The notes: generated by a model not told the origin, from the sequence alone. A stretch of 57,145 nucleotides of DNA from Plicaturopsis crispa FD-325 SS-3 (GCA_000827205.1 KN832562.1:1128743-1185887), one strand, 5' to 3'; shown: positions 34,531-45,210, numbered from the stretch's first letter. A program made the numbers and translations.

Positions 34531-35145
34531 AGCGACTCCAGGGGTAGAGAAAGAGGCGACGAACATAGGTCGGAGACGATGGCGCGCCGTCTTTATCGAT
34601 GCCCTCCGCCGCGGGAATCTTGGCGCCGGGCGGATCGAGGCCGGTGACGGGATTGAGCATCATGGCTGCTCTCCACTTGCCCCTGTTCAAAGTGACCTGC
34701 GAGATCATGTTGAAACTGCCCCACAGCTTCTTGCGGAAGAATGCGCGATATTCCGGAGCCGTCAACCACGACTCGAGGCCCTGTTGCACAGCGTCAGGCC
34801 AGTCGTGTACCTATGAGCAACATCTAGGGCGCTTAGGAGGACGCACGGTGGATATGATTCCGGGAATCAAGACAACGGGGTACTCCGCGCTCAGGCCGCG
34901 CACCTTCATCTCCTCGCCGACCTGAAACTCGCGCCCGTCCTTGTGTAGCTTCCAAAACTCCGGGATGTTGCGGCGGAGGCGCTGCCACTCCGCGTCGACA
35001 CGCGAAAAGTCGGGGTCCGGGAGCTCAGGGAAGTTGATGTCGTATTCGCTCAGGAGGAGCGTTAGTGAGGCGTGCAGGTCTTGGATGTCGGTGGGTTTGA
35101 TGAATATAAAGCCTAGGGATACGCCGACTAGGGGATTGTTAGTAT
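34531..35145 (-). pseudogene. PDAT (LRO1-like) N-terminal fragment, in frame with the SCO1 piece
   Basis: Matches the start of phospholipid:diacylglycerol acyltransferase, the ER enzyme that makes triacylglycerol from a phospholipid donor. The piece begins at an intron acceptor (CCCCTAG) near 35130 with VGVSLGFIFIKPTDIQDLHA (end of the membrane anchor). It continues with LLLSEYDINFPELPDPDFSR, IPEFWKLHKDGREFQVGEEM, GLSAEYPVVLIPGIISTG, LESWLTAPEYRAFFRKKLWG and MLNPVTGLDPPGAKIPAAEG. One intron splits IIST and GLESW. Homology then stops before the lipase Ser motif, so no acyltransferase activity is expected. The frame runs on without a stop through about 60-70 bp of junction into SCO1. No first exon with an ATG is visible upstream. 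Confidence 0.85.
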
Positions 35146-35160
35146 GAGGATATTGCAATG

Positions 35161-35549
35161 GTGATTGGGATGGTATAGGGATTGGAGGACAGACGGAAGA
35201 TGCCCAGGAACCTCCTAGTAGAAAAACAAAGGTCTACGCTTCTGTATCAGAATTGGTTGATACTATTCCTTCACGCATGATAGCTAGCAAGACGTCTGGA
35301 ACGCAACACCGTTCGTCCTAGAAAGACAAACAGCGGAACGTCTGGATGGCTTGCCTCGAGTACTGACACACCTCTTTAGTCTTTCCCTCACAAGTCTTCG
35401 ACCTCTTCCCGCAGTTCTGCAGCTTTCTGCTCATGCACGCCCTCCTGCGGCGATGCATTCGCAGAAGCCGAGTCCGTATCAGCCCAAGTCTTGGTTCGTT
35501 TCACGAGCGTCATGAGTATGCATTGCGGATGTCCCTTCTGCCGATTCGT
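35161..35549. other. Stretch with a short open frame
   Basis: Mostly featureless. A minus-strand frame of 41 codons at 35388-35513 (MTLVKRTKTWADTDSASANA and onward, TGA at the end) looks protein-like and could be a small exon of the neighbouring minus-strand gene, but nothing supports a function. Confidence 0.3.
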
Positions 35550-36170
35550 CTAGTAATTCACAGATGGTGCCAAGCTGTCCAAGATAGATATTGACTGGCA
35601 GATGTTTAGAGCAGCAGCGGTATTTAGTGGTTTCCAAGCTGCGGCATCGAGGGTAGAGGGAACAGAGTTGGGGGGCTCCAGCAGGAAAGGGAACACATGC
35701 GAAAATGGCAAGACTCGAGAGCGGGCAGGTGGAAAATGCCGCGCCACTGCCGCGCCTGCCCCGCTTTCTCCGGCCAGCCTAGTGTATGCCTGTGATGGAG
35801 GTAGGGAGCTCGAGCACGCGGGAGGGGACAGCACGATCTCGCGCGCGCGATGACTGCAACAGACAAGCAACAGTTAATGTGGCTGTTGCGATGTGGCTGT
35901 GGCGCGCGACGCGACAACTTCAAGTCATCTCGAAAACTTGTCCGAGGTTCCGATGTCCGAAATAATGTCAACCATCCGCGACTAACCTTCCACCCCTCCG
36001 TTCATCTCCGTTGAAGGACTCGCGCACATAGTCTTCCTGTCGGCGTCGATTAAAAATAAAAACCACGGAGGTTGCTTCAGAGTTGTCGTGCGTTTCGGAA
36101 ACAGGGGCTTCGACAACCGAATCGGGTATTCCGCCGATCCGACCAGCGCCTTGAAGCTGGTACGTCTGAA
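35550..36170 (-). CDS. Possible two-exon gene of unknown function
   Basis: An exon beginning after TTTTCAG near 36170 reads TYQLQGAGRIGGIPDSVVEA, PVSETHDNSEATSVVFIFN and RRRQEDYVRESFNGDERRGG. A gttagt donor near 35984 and an acceptor (CTGTTGCAG) near 35856 join it in frame to SHRAREIVLSPPACSSSLPP, then PPSQAYTRLAGESGAGAAVA and PNSVPSTLDAAAWKPLNTAA, ending LDSLAPSVNY and a stop at 35552-35550. The in-frame join across the intron favours a real gene, but no ATG or first exon is visible and no family is recognised. It lies at the edge of the gene-fragment cluster and may itself be a fragment. Confidence 0.35.
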
Positions 36171-36689
36171 AATTCAAACCTCATGAGCGCTCAAACGTAG
36201 TCTCCCGTAGGCAGCCACACGAATAGGAAGAGAGTCGTTCCCAGGTCGTTCCTATATGTATGGCTCAAACGCAGCGCGGCGCTCTCTTCAGCTCCGGTCC
36301 CATGCCTTTTCATGTCCAAAGTTTCTACCGCTGACTTATTTCACCTGCTACCATGAGTGCAGACCCTACTCCGCTTCACTGGCAGGAGAAAACACCATAG
36401 CCCGGACGATCGACGTCGACTAGGGTATAACTGCATCGATGTTTTCTTGTGCCAAGGTTCGTTCTGTTGTGCCGCCCCGTCTTCGTACCCAGAGCTCAAC
36501 ATGACCATCACCAGCGCCGACTCGGACAAGCACTCTGCCCATTGCATGACATAAATATCCTCCGTGTTGAGGACGGTGAGGTCGGCATCCCGGTCAACAT
36601 CGACGCGATCGACGTGTGTATCTCGTTCTGCTACATTCCAGTGTGCCGCTGACCCAGCGTGTAAAGGTTGATGTTGTTGGAGGTTTTTT

Positions 36690-37350
36690 TGGCAGAGATT
36701 GCGCGTCGTCCGGGCTACGACCTCCAGTGCGGTGTAAACGCTCTCGCTACGCCCCGCCACGCGTGTCCTGCGCCGCTACCCCCGACTGATTATGATATGC
36801 GCATAATGCAGGCCATTTCTACTTCACTCAGCTCCTGCTGCCCATCCTCACCTCGACCGCGCGTGCCACGCCGCCCGGGACAGTGCGCGTTGTAAACATC
36901 TCCCTCACGCACTGAGCGGGGAAACTCGACTTTGCGACGTTTAAGGACGGGCCGCCGCGAAGCGCGTCGCACCGGAGGCGCTGTACTCGCAGAGCAAGCT
37001 CGTGAGCCCCACCACATTCATACACCGCACATGCTCACGGACTGATTCACTGGCGTGTTTGCATGGAAGGGAATCGCGGTGTACGCAATGGAGTTCTCGC
37101 GGCAGTATGCGGAGAGGGACATCGTTACCACCGCGGTGAACCCGGGCAACTTAAGGACGGAGCTGCAGCGCGAGCTGCGCGGCCTGTGGGCGAAGTTTGT
37201 TGTACGTCTGTCCCTCCGTATGTCGTGCGTGTGTGGATTCTCTGACCAATCGAGTATAGGACCTCTTGTACGACGTCGACACCTTCGGCGCGCTCTCGCC
37301 GCTCTACGTCGGCGTCTCTCCAGCGGCTCCGGCGAAGGCGACGGCTTCAT
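36690..37350 (+). pseudogene. Short-chain dehydrogenase/reductase fragment, broken
   Basis: Homologous to fungal retinol-dehydrogenase-like SDR enzymes. It reads PGYDLQCGVNAL, then after an intron GHFYFTQLLLPILTSTARAT and PPGTVRVVNISLTH, GKLDFATFKDGPPR, ALYSQSKL, GIAVYAMEFSRQYAERDIVT, TAVNPGNLRTELQRELRGLW and after another intron FGALSPLYVGVSPAAPAKA. An in-frame stop follows NISLTH and the frame shifts around ALYSQSKL. The catalytic YxxxK Tyr-Lys pair is distorted to YSQSK. The whole NAD-binding N-terminal half (TGxxxGIG) is missing. This is a 5'-truncated host-gene copy that kept introns. Confidence 0.8.
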
Positions 37351-37388
37351 GATCTCTGAGTTCCAGCACACGCTCGGCGGGCCGTGGC

Positions 37389-38105
37389 ATGGCGGACTCG
37401 TTTGCGGACGTTGCGCTCGCCTTGCAAGTCACGATCCGCCACGTCAACACGCAGGGCGGCTACCTGCACTCGCATCGCGCACAACTACCTCACCGGAAGC
37501 CAGCAGCAGCAGATCACGCTCTACCCCCACCGCGACGAGAACAACGACTTCCGCATCATGAACGCGACGTTTGACGGCCAACACGAGTTTGACTGGGAGC
37601 ATTCTCCGCTCCACTATATCAAGGGCGGCGACCACATCAAGCTGCGCCATATCACGACTGAGAAGCACGTGAACTCGCACGACCACCGTCCCCCCGTCTC
37701 CGACGTCGACTTTCAGAACGAGGTGTCTGCGTACGGGTTCCCGGGCATTGCGGGCAATGCGAATGACGACTGGATTGTAGAGATAGAGCACGGGCACAAA
37801 CGAGACAGCGAGTTGCCAAGCGTGTGCGGACCCTGAGGACAGTGTTCCGCCTGCGCCATGCCCTGACACACTGCTACCTCTTCTCGCACAAAGTCAAGCT
37901 TCTAGAGTGGGGATACGAGCAGCAGGAGGCGACTTGCAATAAAAATGCAGTCCGCCACAATTCGCTCTGGTTCATTGAAACGAGCATGCATCCGCAACGT
38001 GGGTGATTCTCCCCGTGCTTGAATCTCTTGGTTTGGAATTTGAAATATGTTTCCAGTTCCACCCGATGCACCCAAGCTCAACTACAGGCTTGTCGGCTTC
38101 CCCGT
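37389..38105 (+). pseudogene. Protein O-mannosyltransferase fragment: MIR region
   Basis: Matches the central lumenal MIR domains of dolichyl-phosphate-mannose:protein mannosyltransferases (PMT family), ER membrane enzymes that O-mannosylate secretory proteins. It reads FADVALALQVTIRHVNTQGG, YLHSH, then in another frame NYLTGSQQQQITLYPHRDEN, FDWEHSPLHYIKGGDHIKLR, HITTEKHVNSHDHRPPVSDV and FQNEVSAYGFPGIAGNANDD. Then, in a third frame, come RTVFRLRHALTHCYLFSHKV, EWGYEQQEATCNKNAVRHNS and LWFIETSMHPQ, followed by an intron and PPDAPKLNYRLVGF. Two frame changes break it. The catalytic N-terminal membrane region is absent. It abuts the SDR fragment with no spacer gene. Confidence 0.87.
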
Positions 38106-38344
38106 CGCCCTCTACATCGTTGTCCGTGGAATCCTGATTCGGCGTGCGAAACGAGGGTATCGAGACTTGGACAGCAGTAGATTATCTTCCCTAGTCCAAG
38201 AAATGGAGGTACTGATCGTGCACCACGGCCGGTAGCCCGTGGACGCGGACGCAATGCAACAATGCGAAATGGTTGAAAACTTGGGATTTCTCTTGGTGAG
38301 TCTGCTCTAGCCGACCCCTTCAATAGAGTTTAGTTAACGTTGAC

Positions 38345-38975
38345 CTTCGTGCACAGCAACGACTTCCTTGATGATGTATGTCCATTCACAATCTTCATCC
38401 GTTTGACCCACTGACGCTTGTACCCGCAGACCGCTTTATACGGTGGTCACATAGTCGCGACGCCCAAGAAATCTAGCATCCCCGTCGCCACTGTCGGCGG
38501 CGAAGCCGGTGGCCGTCCTGCGATCGTGGTCGAAGACAAACTCGCACAAGATGTGGACATCCCCCCACCACAGGATCCAGAGACATCGACTCTTGCTCTC
38601 GGTCAAGCTGAGCCCGGACGCGACATTTTCACCGGAGAACCCGTGAAGAAAGTCAAGAGCGCTGCGGTGCAAGCCCAGCAGGAGAAGGTCGAGAAGGAGA
38701 TCGGCTTTGTCGGGACACACCAGGAGTCGACAATTGCGGAGTCTTCCGAGCAGCAAGAGCGGAATGAGACTGTCGCGCATGCCACGGCGTCTTCTGGGTC
38801 GACCACTGCGTCTCTTGCGTCAAGCATAACTCAGGCATCGACTTTAGAGCCCGAGGTAGCCGCCTCTACGACGGAGTCGGCTGGCCCTATCGGAGAAGAT
38901 GACGCTGAGGCAGACAGGGTCGACGCAGACTTGTTCCCCGATGGATTGCACACAGGGCTGCAGCACGCCAAGTAG
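38345..38975 (+). pseudogene. Protein O-mannosyltransferase fragment: probable C-terminal tail
   Basis: Reads SNDFLDD, then an intron (gtatgt to cccgcag, 38379-38430) and TALYGGHIVATPKKS, VATVGGEAGGRPAIVVEDKL and AQPGRDIF-like acidic and Ala/Glu-rich sequence to DLFPDGLHTGLQHAK with TAG at 38973-38975. SNDFLDD resembles the segment after the last membrane helix of basidiomycete PMT proteins, followed by a variable tail. It sits just downstream of the MIR fragment in the same direction, so the two are probably one PMT copy that lost its C-terminal membrane block. The assignment rests mainly on context and the short SNDFLDD match. Confidence 0.55.
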
Positions 38976-38984
38976 TCCGCCTGG

Positions 38985-39588
38985 GCTCGCCCCGGGTGCG
39001 AAAAAGTTCATCGGACTCGTCGTGCACTCCTCGCAGTTCGGTGCCCACCTGGACAACTTCGCCGCACTGCAACGACTTTGGTACCCAATACAACGTGTGC
39101 AACGCGCCAGAGAACGTCACGAACAATATCTACGAACTCACCAAGACGATCAAGCGGTACACGGCCATCAAGGCTGCCCCCGTCGACCTCAGCAAGATCG
39201 GCGAGTTTGCGTACGGCCCGACCACGGTCAGCATCATCGACTCCTTCACCTGCTGGAGTCCATCTTCGACTTTGCGCCCATCAAGTCCTTCCTGCGCGAG
39301 AACGCGGCGACCTTCCGCGTGCTGTCCGACGGGCTGCACGGCGTGACGGGCCCTCCGCGCGCGGGATCCTTGTCGGTGCACTCCGGCTGCCCGAGTCGTC
39401 CATCCAGAACTACGTGCCGCTGCCGGACTTTGGCGGAGGCCACCCGGACCCGAACCTCACGTACGCGCCCAAGCTCGTCCAGGCGGTTGAGAAGGGCAAC
39501 ATCGCGTTCGGTGCGGCGAGCGACGGGGATGGCGATCGGAACATCATCTACGGCAAGGGCGCGTTCGTCACGCCACGGAGGTGCGTCT
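38985..39588 (+). pseudogene. Phosphoglucomutase fragment, broken
   Basis: Matches the middle of phosphoglucomutase, the cytosolic enzyme interconverting glucose-1-P and glucose-6-P. It reads FGTQYNVCNAPENVTNNIYE, LTKTIKRYTAIKAAPVDLSK, IGEFAYGPTTVSIIDS, then in another frame LLESIFDFAPIKSFLRENAA and TFRVLSDGLHGVTGP. After a further frame change come ALRLPESSIQNYVPLPDFGG, GHPDPNLTYAPKLVQAVEKG and NIAFGAASDGDGDRNIIYGK. The metal-binding loop DGDGD is intact, but the phosphoserine loop (TASHNPGG) and the C-terminal domain are absent. At least two frame changes. It begins only a few bases after the PMT tail stop. Confidence 0.9.
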
Positions 39589-40720
39589 GACTATCCCTGC
39601 ATGGCCACGCTGTTTCTGAGGGCGCATCTGGCAGGCGAGGCGCCCAGCTGCACCGAAAACACGTCCGCAATTGTTCGCCGGAGTCAAGACGGCGCTGTGG
39701 CGAAGATGCAGGACAACGCCGCGGGTGCGCAGTGCACACGCACATCTACATCTGTGTAGTGTTCAGCATCCTGATCCTGACGGTACTTGGCAGGCCAATT
39801 TCTGCGCGCATGGACATACCAAGGGTTGGAGCAGCGTCTTGGTGAAGATGCCCCTGGCGTGTTGGAGCAGGGGCGGAGCGGGTTCGCGACGGGGTATAAC
39901 AACGATTATGCGAGTGCGCTGTAGCCTTTTGGTCGGCAACCTCGGAATGACACTATACAGCAGAGGGAAATTATCAATGCAAAGACTCAAGAATTATACT
40001 GACGCAATCCACTCTTCGTGTCCCCTCCTCCTCCTCCTCCCACAATGGCGTCCACTAGCGTCCACTAGCGATAGAACACAGCGCGCGAGGTCCTCCAGCT
40101 CACCCACCCTAGCCCCGTAGCTCCGCGCAGCCACATCCGATACTACCACCGCTTCATACCGCCTCCGCACCCAGCTGAACTCCCCCAGCAGGAGTCCCCC
40201 ACCGTAGTCCGCAGCTGCTGCCCCCACCCCAAGGCCAAACCTAAAGGGCCGCCGCCGCCACGCCCGCAGACGTTCCTCTTCCCTCTTCCCTCTCACCCCC
40301 ACCACCAGCACCACCACGGCCGTGTCTCCCCCATATTCTGGGCAAAAGTCCGCGTCGTCGCCGCCGCCCGCATACCCCGCCGCGCTGCGTATGGGTATGG
40401 GTATGGAGAACGAGAGCGAACGACAGCGACAGCGTGATCTACACTCAGCGGAGCCTGCGCGCGCAGCTAAAGGGCATCACTACGACGCCGGGCAAGCAGT
40501 GTGTCGGCGAGCCGGAGACGGAGGCGGACAAGCCTGTGATCCCTTTCCCTCAGTGCCTACTTATATGTCTTGCTTATATGGACAAATGTGCGTGCATGAC
40601 AGCCGCGCCACCTGCCCACCGCACGCATAATCCCGCCCTCGGCGTCGCTCGTCCCGCCCAACACGCTGCAGGAGCGGCTGGCGCCGCTCCTGTTTGAATT
40701 TCCTGGCCTTCTGTCTGTGG
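39589..40720. other. Unassigned stretch after the gene-fragment cluster
   Basis: GC-rich sequence with protein-like frames but no recognised family: minus 39994-40317 (LLLGEFSWVRRRYEAVVVSD and onward) and plus about 40434-40560 (SLRAQLKGITTTPGKQCVGE). A further plus piece reads LVPPNTLQERLAPLLFEFPG near 40640-40700. Low-complexity CCT and GGGTAT runs are present. These may be additional worn gene fragments. Confidence 0.4.
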
Positions 40721-41450
40721 TGCCCGCGGTGCTCGGGAGGGCATCGCTGTGCGCGTCCCCTCCCGAGTCTTACCTGAACGAGGCCCGTAGGGCCGAGCGT
40801 CGCTCTCATTTTCCTTTGCGCCACTCGAAAGTCAATCTTTCGACGTCCCGCAAGCGTCCGTGGGCATCTTGCTGTAAGTCGTCTTGTCTTACATGTATGT
40901 GGGTACATAACTCATCCTGGTTGTGTCTTGTAGTGTATGTGCCGAAGCAATGTCTAGATGGTGCCACGAGCGAGGCTCGCATGGCCGAGCGCTCCTCTGC
41001 CCTGCGAAAATTTGATTTTTCGACGGGCTGCGAGCGGCATGTTCCTGACCGCTGGGCCTGAGTTGAGCAGACATCGTTTGTGTAAGTCGTCTTGTCTCGC
41101 ATGCATGTGGACATGATTCTCACACCTGTTTCTCCTCACAGTACCTCCCGAAGTCATGTCTTCTTACGCGAGCGAGGCCGAGCGTGCCCTCTCATTGTCC
41201 TCCGGGATTTTCAGAAATTCGTTTTTTTTAACGTCCCGCCACATGCCGCCCGTGCTCAATGTGTGCGTCAACAATAGTGTAAGTGTGGCCGTCTCACTTG
41301 TTAGTTGTTGTGTTGCTTACCTCTCTTATGCTCTTTAGCACGAACCTCTGGACACGGCACCACGTCCGGATCGGATTTTAGACGTCCCGGGAGCGGCAAA
41401 TATAGTGATCGTAAGTTGTGTTGTCGCCCTCGTTCTTTGGAACGATGCTG
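40721..41450. repeat. Degenerate tandem exon-and-intron-like units
   Basis: Three clear units and a partial fourth, at about 40765-40930, 40931-41140, 41141-41338 and 41339-41440. Each starts near TGCCGAAG or TCCCGAAGTC, passes GCGAGGC, GGCCGAGCG and a TTCGACGTCCCGC-like block, and ends in gtaagtcgtcttgtct or gtaagt plus about 50 bp to cttgtag, cctcacag or ctctttag. So each unit looks like an exon of 80-145 bp plus an intron. Translations line up loosely: PPESYLNEARRAERRSHF, VPKQCLDGATSEARMAERSS and PPEVMSSYASEAERALSLSS. Confidence 0.6.
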
Positions 41451-42140
41451 ATCGTTAGTTGCTAGATAAGTAAGTTTCTATGCGCTGTCAATGTCTGATC
41501 ATGTGCGGAATTGACGCGTCTATTTATCAGAAAATCGCTTACAACAAAATGCCACGGTAGGCCTGCATAGGGCACTGCCAGAGACGCTTAGGATGCTTGA
41601 GGATGCCGCGTATTCGTCGTGGTAGAAACTAGAAGGCACGACGCTCGTTGAATGTACGCATTCGGATGCACGGTATGTAGAACAACTAGGAGCTCGGAAC
41701 TCACGGTGCTTACCGGGGCGACAAGATGGTTAACGTCTGGATCGATGTCGCCTGAAGCTGTTTTCCCTGTCGCGCCTTTTCTCTTTGCCGTCCTCAGCGT
41801 GCTTCCATTCTCGCATTTCTGCGCTTCCCCTCGCATCTTCCTCGGAGTTTACACGATTTGGGCGCGTGTCTATTTCAGCATCTCGTTGCTTCTCCCTCCG
41901 ACCTGTCATCCGCTCCGTGACGAAGTCATACGCATGCTTCCCTCTCGCTTCCTCTCTACTAAGCGCGCAAGCGCCGTGCTAACAGCGAGCACTGGCGGCG
42001 CTCAAGTCGTCTATATCTGCGCAGTCTGCGTTTGCCTAATCATAGGCAGATTTCTAGTCCTTTTCATGCTAAGGACTGCGCCGGAGACAACCATTTAGCG
42101 CTTGTTATGGCGCCTATCGAAGTGTTCGTGGCATCCGTCA
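41451..42140. other. Upstream flank of the first DUF6534 gene
   Basis: No gene recognised. The frame 41652-42098 is hydrophobic but lacks any family feature. It leads into the promoter block listed next. Confidence 0.45.
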
Positions 42141-42220
42141 GGTCGGATTGGTCCAGAAAACGCTGTGATGCGTGGATGGCGCCAGTGGCCTGTGTGTGGA
42201 GGCACTGTCGAGCTATAAAA
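42141..42220 (+). promoter_or_regulatory. Promoter of DUF6534 copy A: shared block and TATA box
   Basis: A block with core CCAGAAAACGCTG (42152-42164) and, about 50 bp further, GAGCTATAAAATG with TATAAA at 42214-42219. The ATG lies about 92 bp downstream. The same arrangement precedes copies B and C. Confidence 0.65.
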
Positions 42221-42310
42221 TGCTGCATGCCACTTGTTGTGCAGCTTCACCCTCAAGCTTCCGGATCCACAGAACTGCAAGACCTTCGAACGAGCAGGCA
42301 TTCAATAATA

Positions 42311-44017
42311 ATGACGACTATCGACGGCCTTAATCCTACGAAGGCACAGCTAGCTCTAGAGTGCGTATGAAAGTCATCTGCCTCTCGATTCACTCTCATT
42401 CAAGTTCATGCCGTACGGCTGAAGTGCCGGGCCATATGTAAGCCCCGAAATCTTTGTGAGCTAATTGTCGGACACTAATACTGCTGATAGCTTCTGGGGA
42501 CCGGTGTGAACTGGGCACTCCTCGGGTGTCTAAGGTATGCCTCTGCAACATTTCCGCATGCGCTGGCAGCTGACGACTGCCGCACAGTGTTCAAGTCTGC
42601 GAGCACATGTTCCTTGTTGTATTTGTTACAATCCTCCCGGCTAATAGTGGCTGCTAGATTTGTATTCGCTGTCCAATGCGCGCGACACGCGAGCTCTGAA
42701 AGCGCTCGGTGAGCACCGCACGCTAACCTCTGCGTGAGATAAAAGTTATCATCTCTGGCAGTCTATACTGTGTATTTCGTCGACATCGTTCAGACTGCGA
42801 TTTCAACATACTGCGCCTGGGTACAGCTCATCTTCAAGCCATACGGCTACGGAGATGTGTTGGACGACAACTGGTCCAATACTACACTGAGTCTATATGC
42901 CGGCACTGGTCAGTCTCACACCTACGACAGCATGCTTAATGATACCATGTGCTAATGTTTCTATAACAGTATCCTTCACAGTTCAATGTTTTTTTGCATG
43001 GTATGCCATGGTCTTCCAATGAGTGATATCCTCGATCGACATTGCTAATGACTTGCCTATCGGACCTTCCAGGAGGATTTGGGTTCTCCAAAACACGCCA
43101 ATCATGCGGAAGCTGGTCATCTGCATTGTCATAGTATGTACAACACCAGTGGATGTATATATTGTTAGACCGTGTGTCGCTGATGATGATACATTGCAGC
43201 TTGCCGTTGTGCAATGTGGCGCCGCACTCGTAGTAACCGGTCAATTCACAGCGAGAAAAGTAGTAAGTAGACCGTGCCCTTCCCTGCACGAACTCGCTCA
43301 ACGGACGGCGTACTCGGTCTTTTCTCAGCCCGAGCAAGATCAATGGGTGGAACCTGCTATTGTGTGTCGGGCACCAATATACAACTGAAATGGCAACTGA
43401 CGCATTTCTTTCAGATTTGGCTCATCGCAAGTCTCCTCTGTGATATACTCATATCCGGCTGTCTATCGCACTTCGTAAGTACACTCAGACCATTGTTAAA
43501 GTGATTTTCAGCATGCTTATAGTGGGGGCGGAACATGTAGCTCAGGAAAGCACGCTCTCAGACGCCGTTCCTGGCGACGCAAAAGCTCCTCACTAAACTG
43601 CTGATTCTGACCGTTCAGTCCGGCTTGATTACGGCAGTTGTGGCAGGCTTGGAGCTTGCCTCCTTCATAATTGCCATATTCCTCGTCAGCAATTACTGGG
43701 ACCACGGATTCACGATTGTGCTCGGCAAACTCTATTCGAACACACTCTTGGCCTCGCTGAATGCGCGCACTGTCGTGACCCGCATTTCCGACAATCAGAC
43801 CGACTTTGGGGCGGAGATGAGGTCGGATCAGGGCATCGCGTTCAGGGTGACGTTTGCGGAAATCACGGCGCAGGCGGGCGGGACTACCGTCACGACGGAG
43901 ACACAGTGCGGAACTCCTGCAGTGAGTCTCATTGTGTAATTGACTGCAAAAACACTGAGACACTACCACCTCCAGCCATCGAAGGGCCACGACTCGGAGG
44001 TCAGTGCCGGCGTCTAA
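42311..44017 (+). CDS. DUF6534 multi-pass membrane protein, copy A
   Basis: Basidiomycete membrane protein with about seven helices and a C-terminal DUF6534 domain; function unknown, probably plasma membrane or endomembrane. It starts MTTIDGLNPTKAQLAL at 42311. Small exons give AGPYLLGTGVNWALLG, VYTVYFVDIVQTAISTYCAW, VQLIFKPYGYGDVLDDNWSN, SFTVQCFFAW, RIWVLQNTPIMRKLVICIV and IWLIASLLCDILISGCLSHF. The domain continues LLTKLLILTVQSGLITAVVA, LVSNYWDHGFTIVLGKLYSN and TLLASLNARTVVTRISDNQT. The last intron (gtgagt at 43921) leads to SKGHDSEVSAGV, TAA at 44015-44017; an alternative end without that intron is at 43939. The intron at 42599-42657 has a GC donor where the paralogues have GT. About 330 aa. 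Confidence 0.88.
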
Positions 44018-45210
44018 GGCTGGCCGCTGAATGGCAGCTCCCGCCATGCTGCGGCGGCAGTTCTTGTCGCGGCCGTGGTCCGGTAAAAAGCTTGGACTCC
44101 ATTCCTTCACCGTTATTTCCCATTTCGAGGCAAATTTTCAGTTATTTAGCTACTGGTGAACGTCCTGATTGTCGCGATCGGCTAGCACTACATCGACACT
44201 GCTCGCTGTTGCATCTTGGTACCACAAATCAAATTAGTGTGTATGCTCGTTGCTCAGGTCACCTCGTTTCCTTGTACAAGTGGTTCAATAATAACTCTGA
44301 TTAGATGCATAGTCACATCAAGAAATATCCAGGGAAAGACCAAGATAGAAAGCTGGAGGCCACACCATGCCCGGGCCAAACACGAGACTTTGTTTGTGTT
44401 TGTTATTTCTAGAGGCCATCGCAAAAATCTCGATTCGCTGTGACGCCCCCAGCTTGAACTTGAACTTGAACGCCATCAACCTCCATACCATGTCCAGCAC
44501 TTGTCCCACAACTTCCTCCAATGGCCTGCTCACATCCCATCGCCAGCTCTCTATCCCGGCAATTGAATCAATAACGCGTTTGACAGTGCTACAGAAAATT
44601 AGACATCAGAAACAAATTCATCTTGAAGATCGGCGCGGCCTCCCCCATTTTCCGTACTATCTGAAGCCTTCTGTGCCTTTACAATGCACTTGTCTCGCGC
44701 ACTCGGATCGCTTTCACGATTCTGACATCTCCGGACGCCCTCCTTTCGTCCCAGTTTCGCTTTCCACGGGTTAGTAGATTTGGAGGTGCTCATCCCGGCG
44801 TCTAGTGCGTGATGGTTGAGGACACATACCGACTACGCGCTCGAATCTCGAGCGGCTTACTGTGGACACGAAGTAAAAATCTATCCAATCCGTGCAACTT
44901 GTTGATCGGATTTTAACTTCGCAATCTGCGCCTCCCGATCTGCTCGCTCCAGAACCAACACTGCGAGCATCGATAACCGCTGAAAACCACTATCCTCGCT
45001 CGTCCTAGATTTTATTTGAAGAATGAGTATTCCTTCACAACAGTAAGATCCCGTTTCTCACCTTATATCTCTGTCCCTGCATTTTATAGGTATGTTAATG
45101 GCCGACTTCCAGCTCTCTTTCCGATACAGCACCTATAATGGTGGCAATACGGGCGGGTACGTGCAATCGGCGCTTGTCACAGCGTCTATCAATGGCTTCT
45201 CAACATCTAA
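44018..45210. other. Spacer between DUF6534 copies A and B
   Basis: Contains a minus-strand frame of 64 codons with an ATG at 44793 (MSTSKSTNPWKAKLGRKEGV) and, further down the same strand, VSRPLEEVVGQVLDMVWRLM near 44430-44533. These could be two exons of a small gene but the connecting intron would be only about 25 bp, so I do not call one. Nothing else recognised. Confidence 0.35.
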
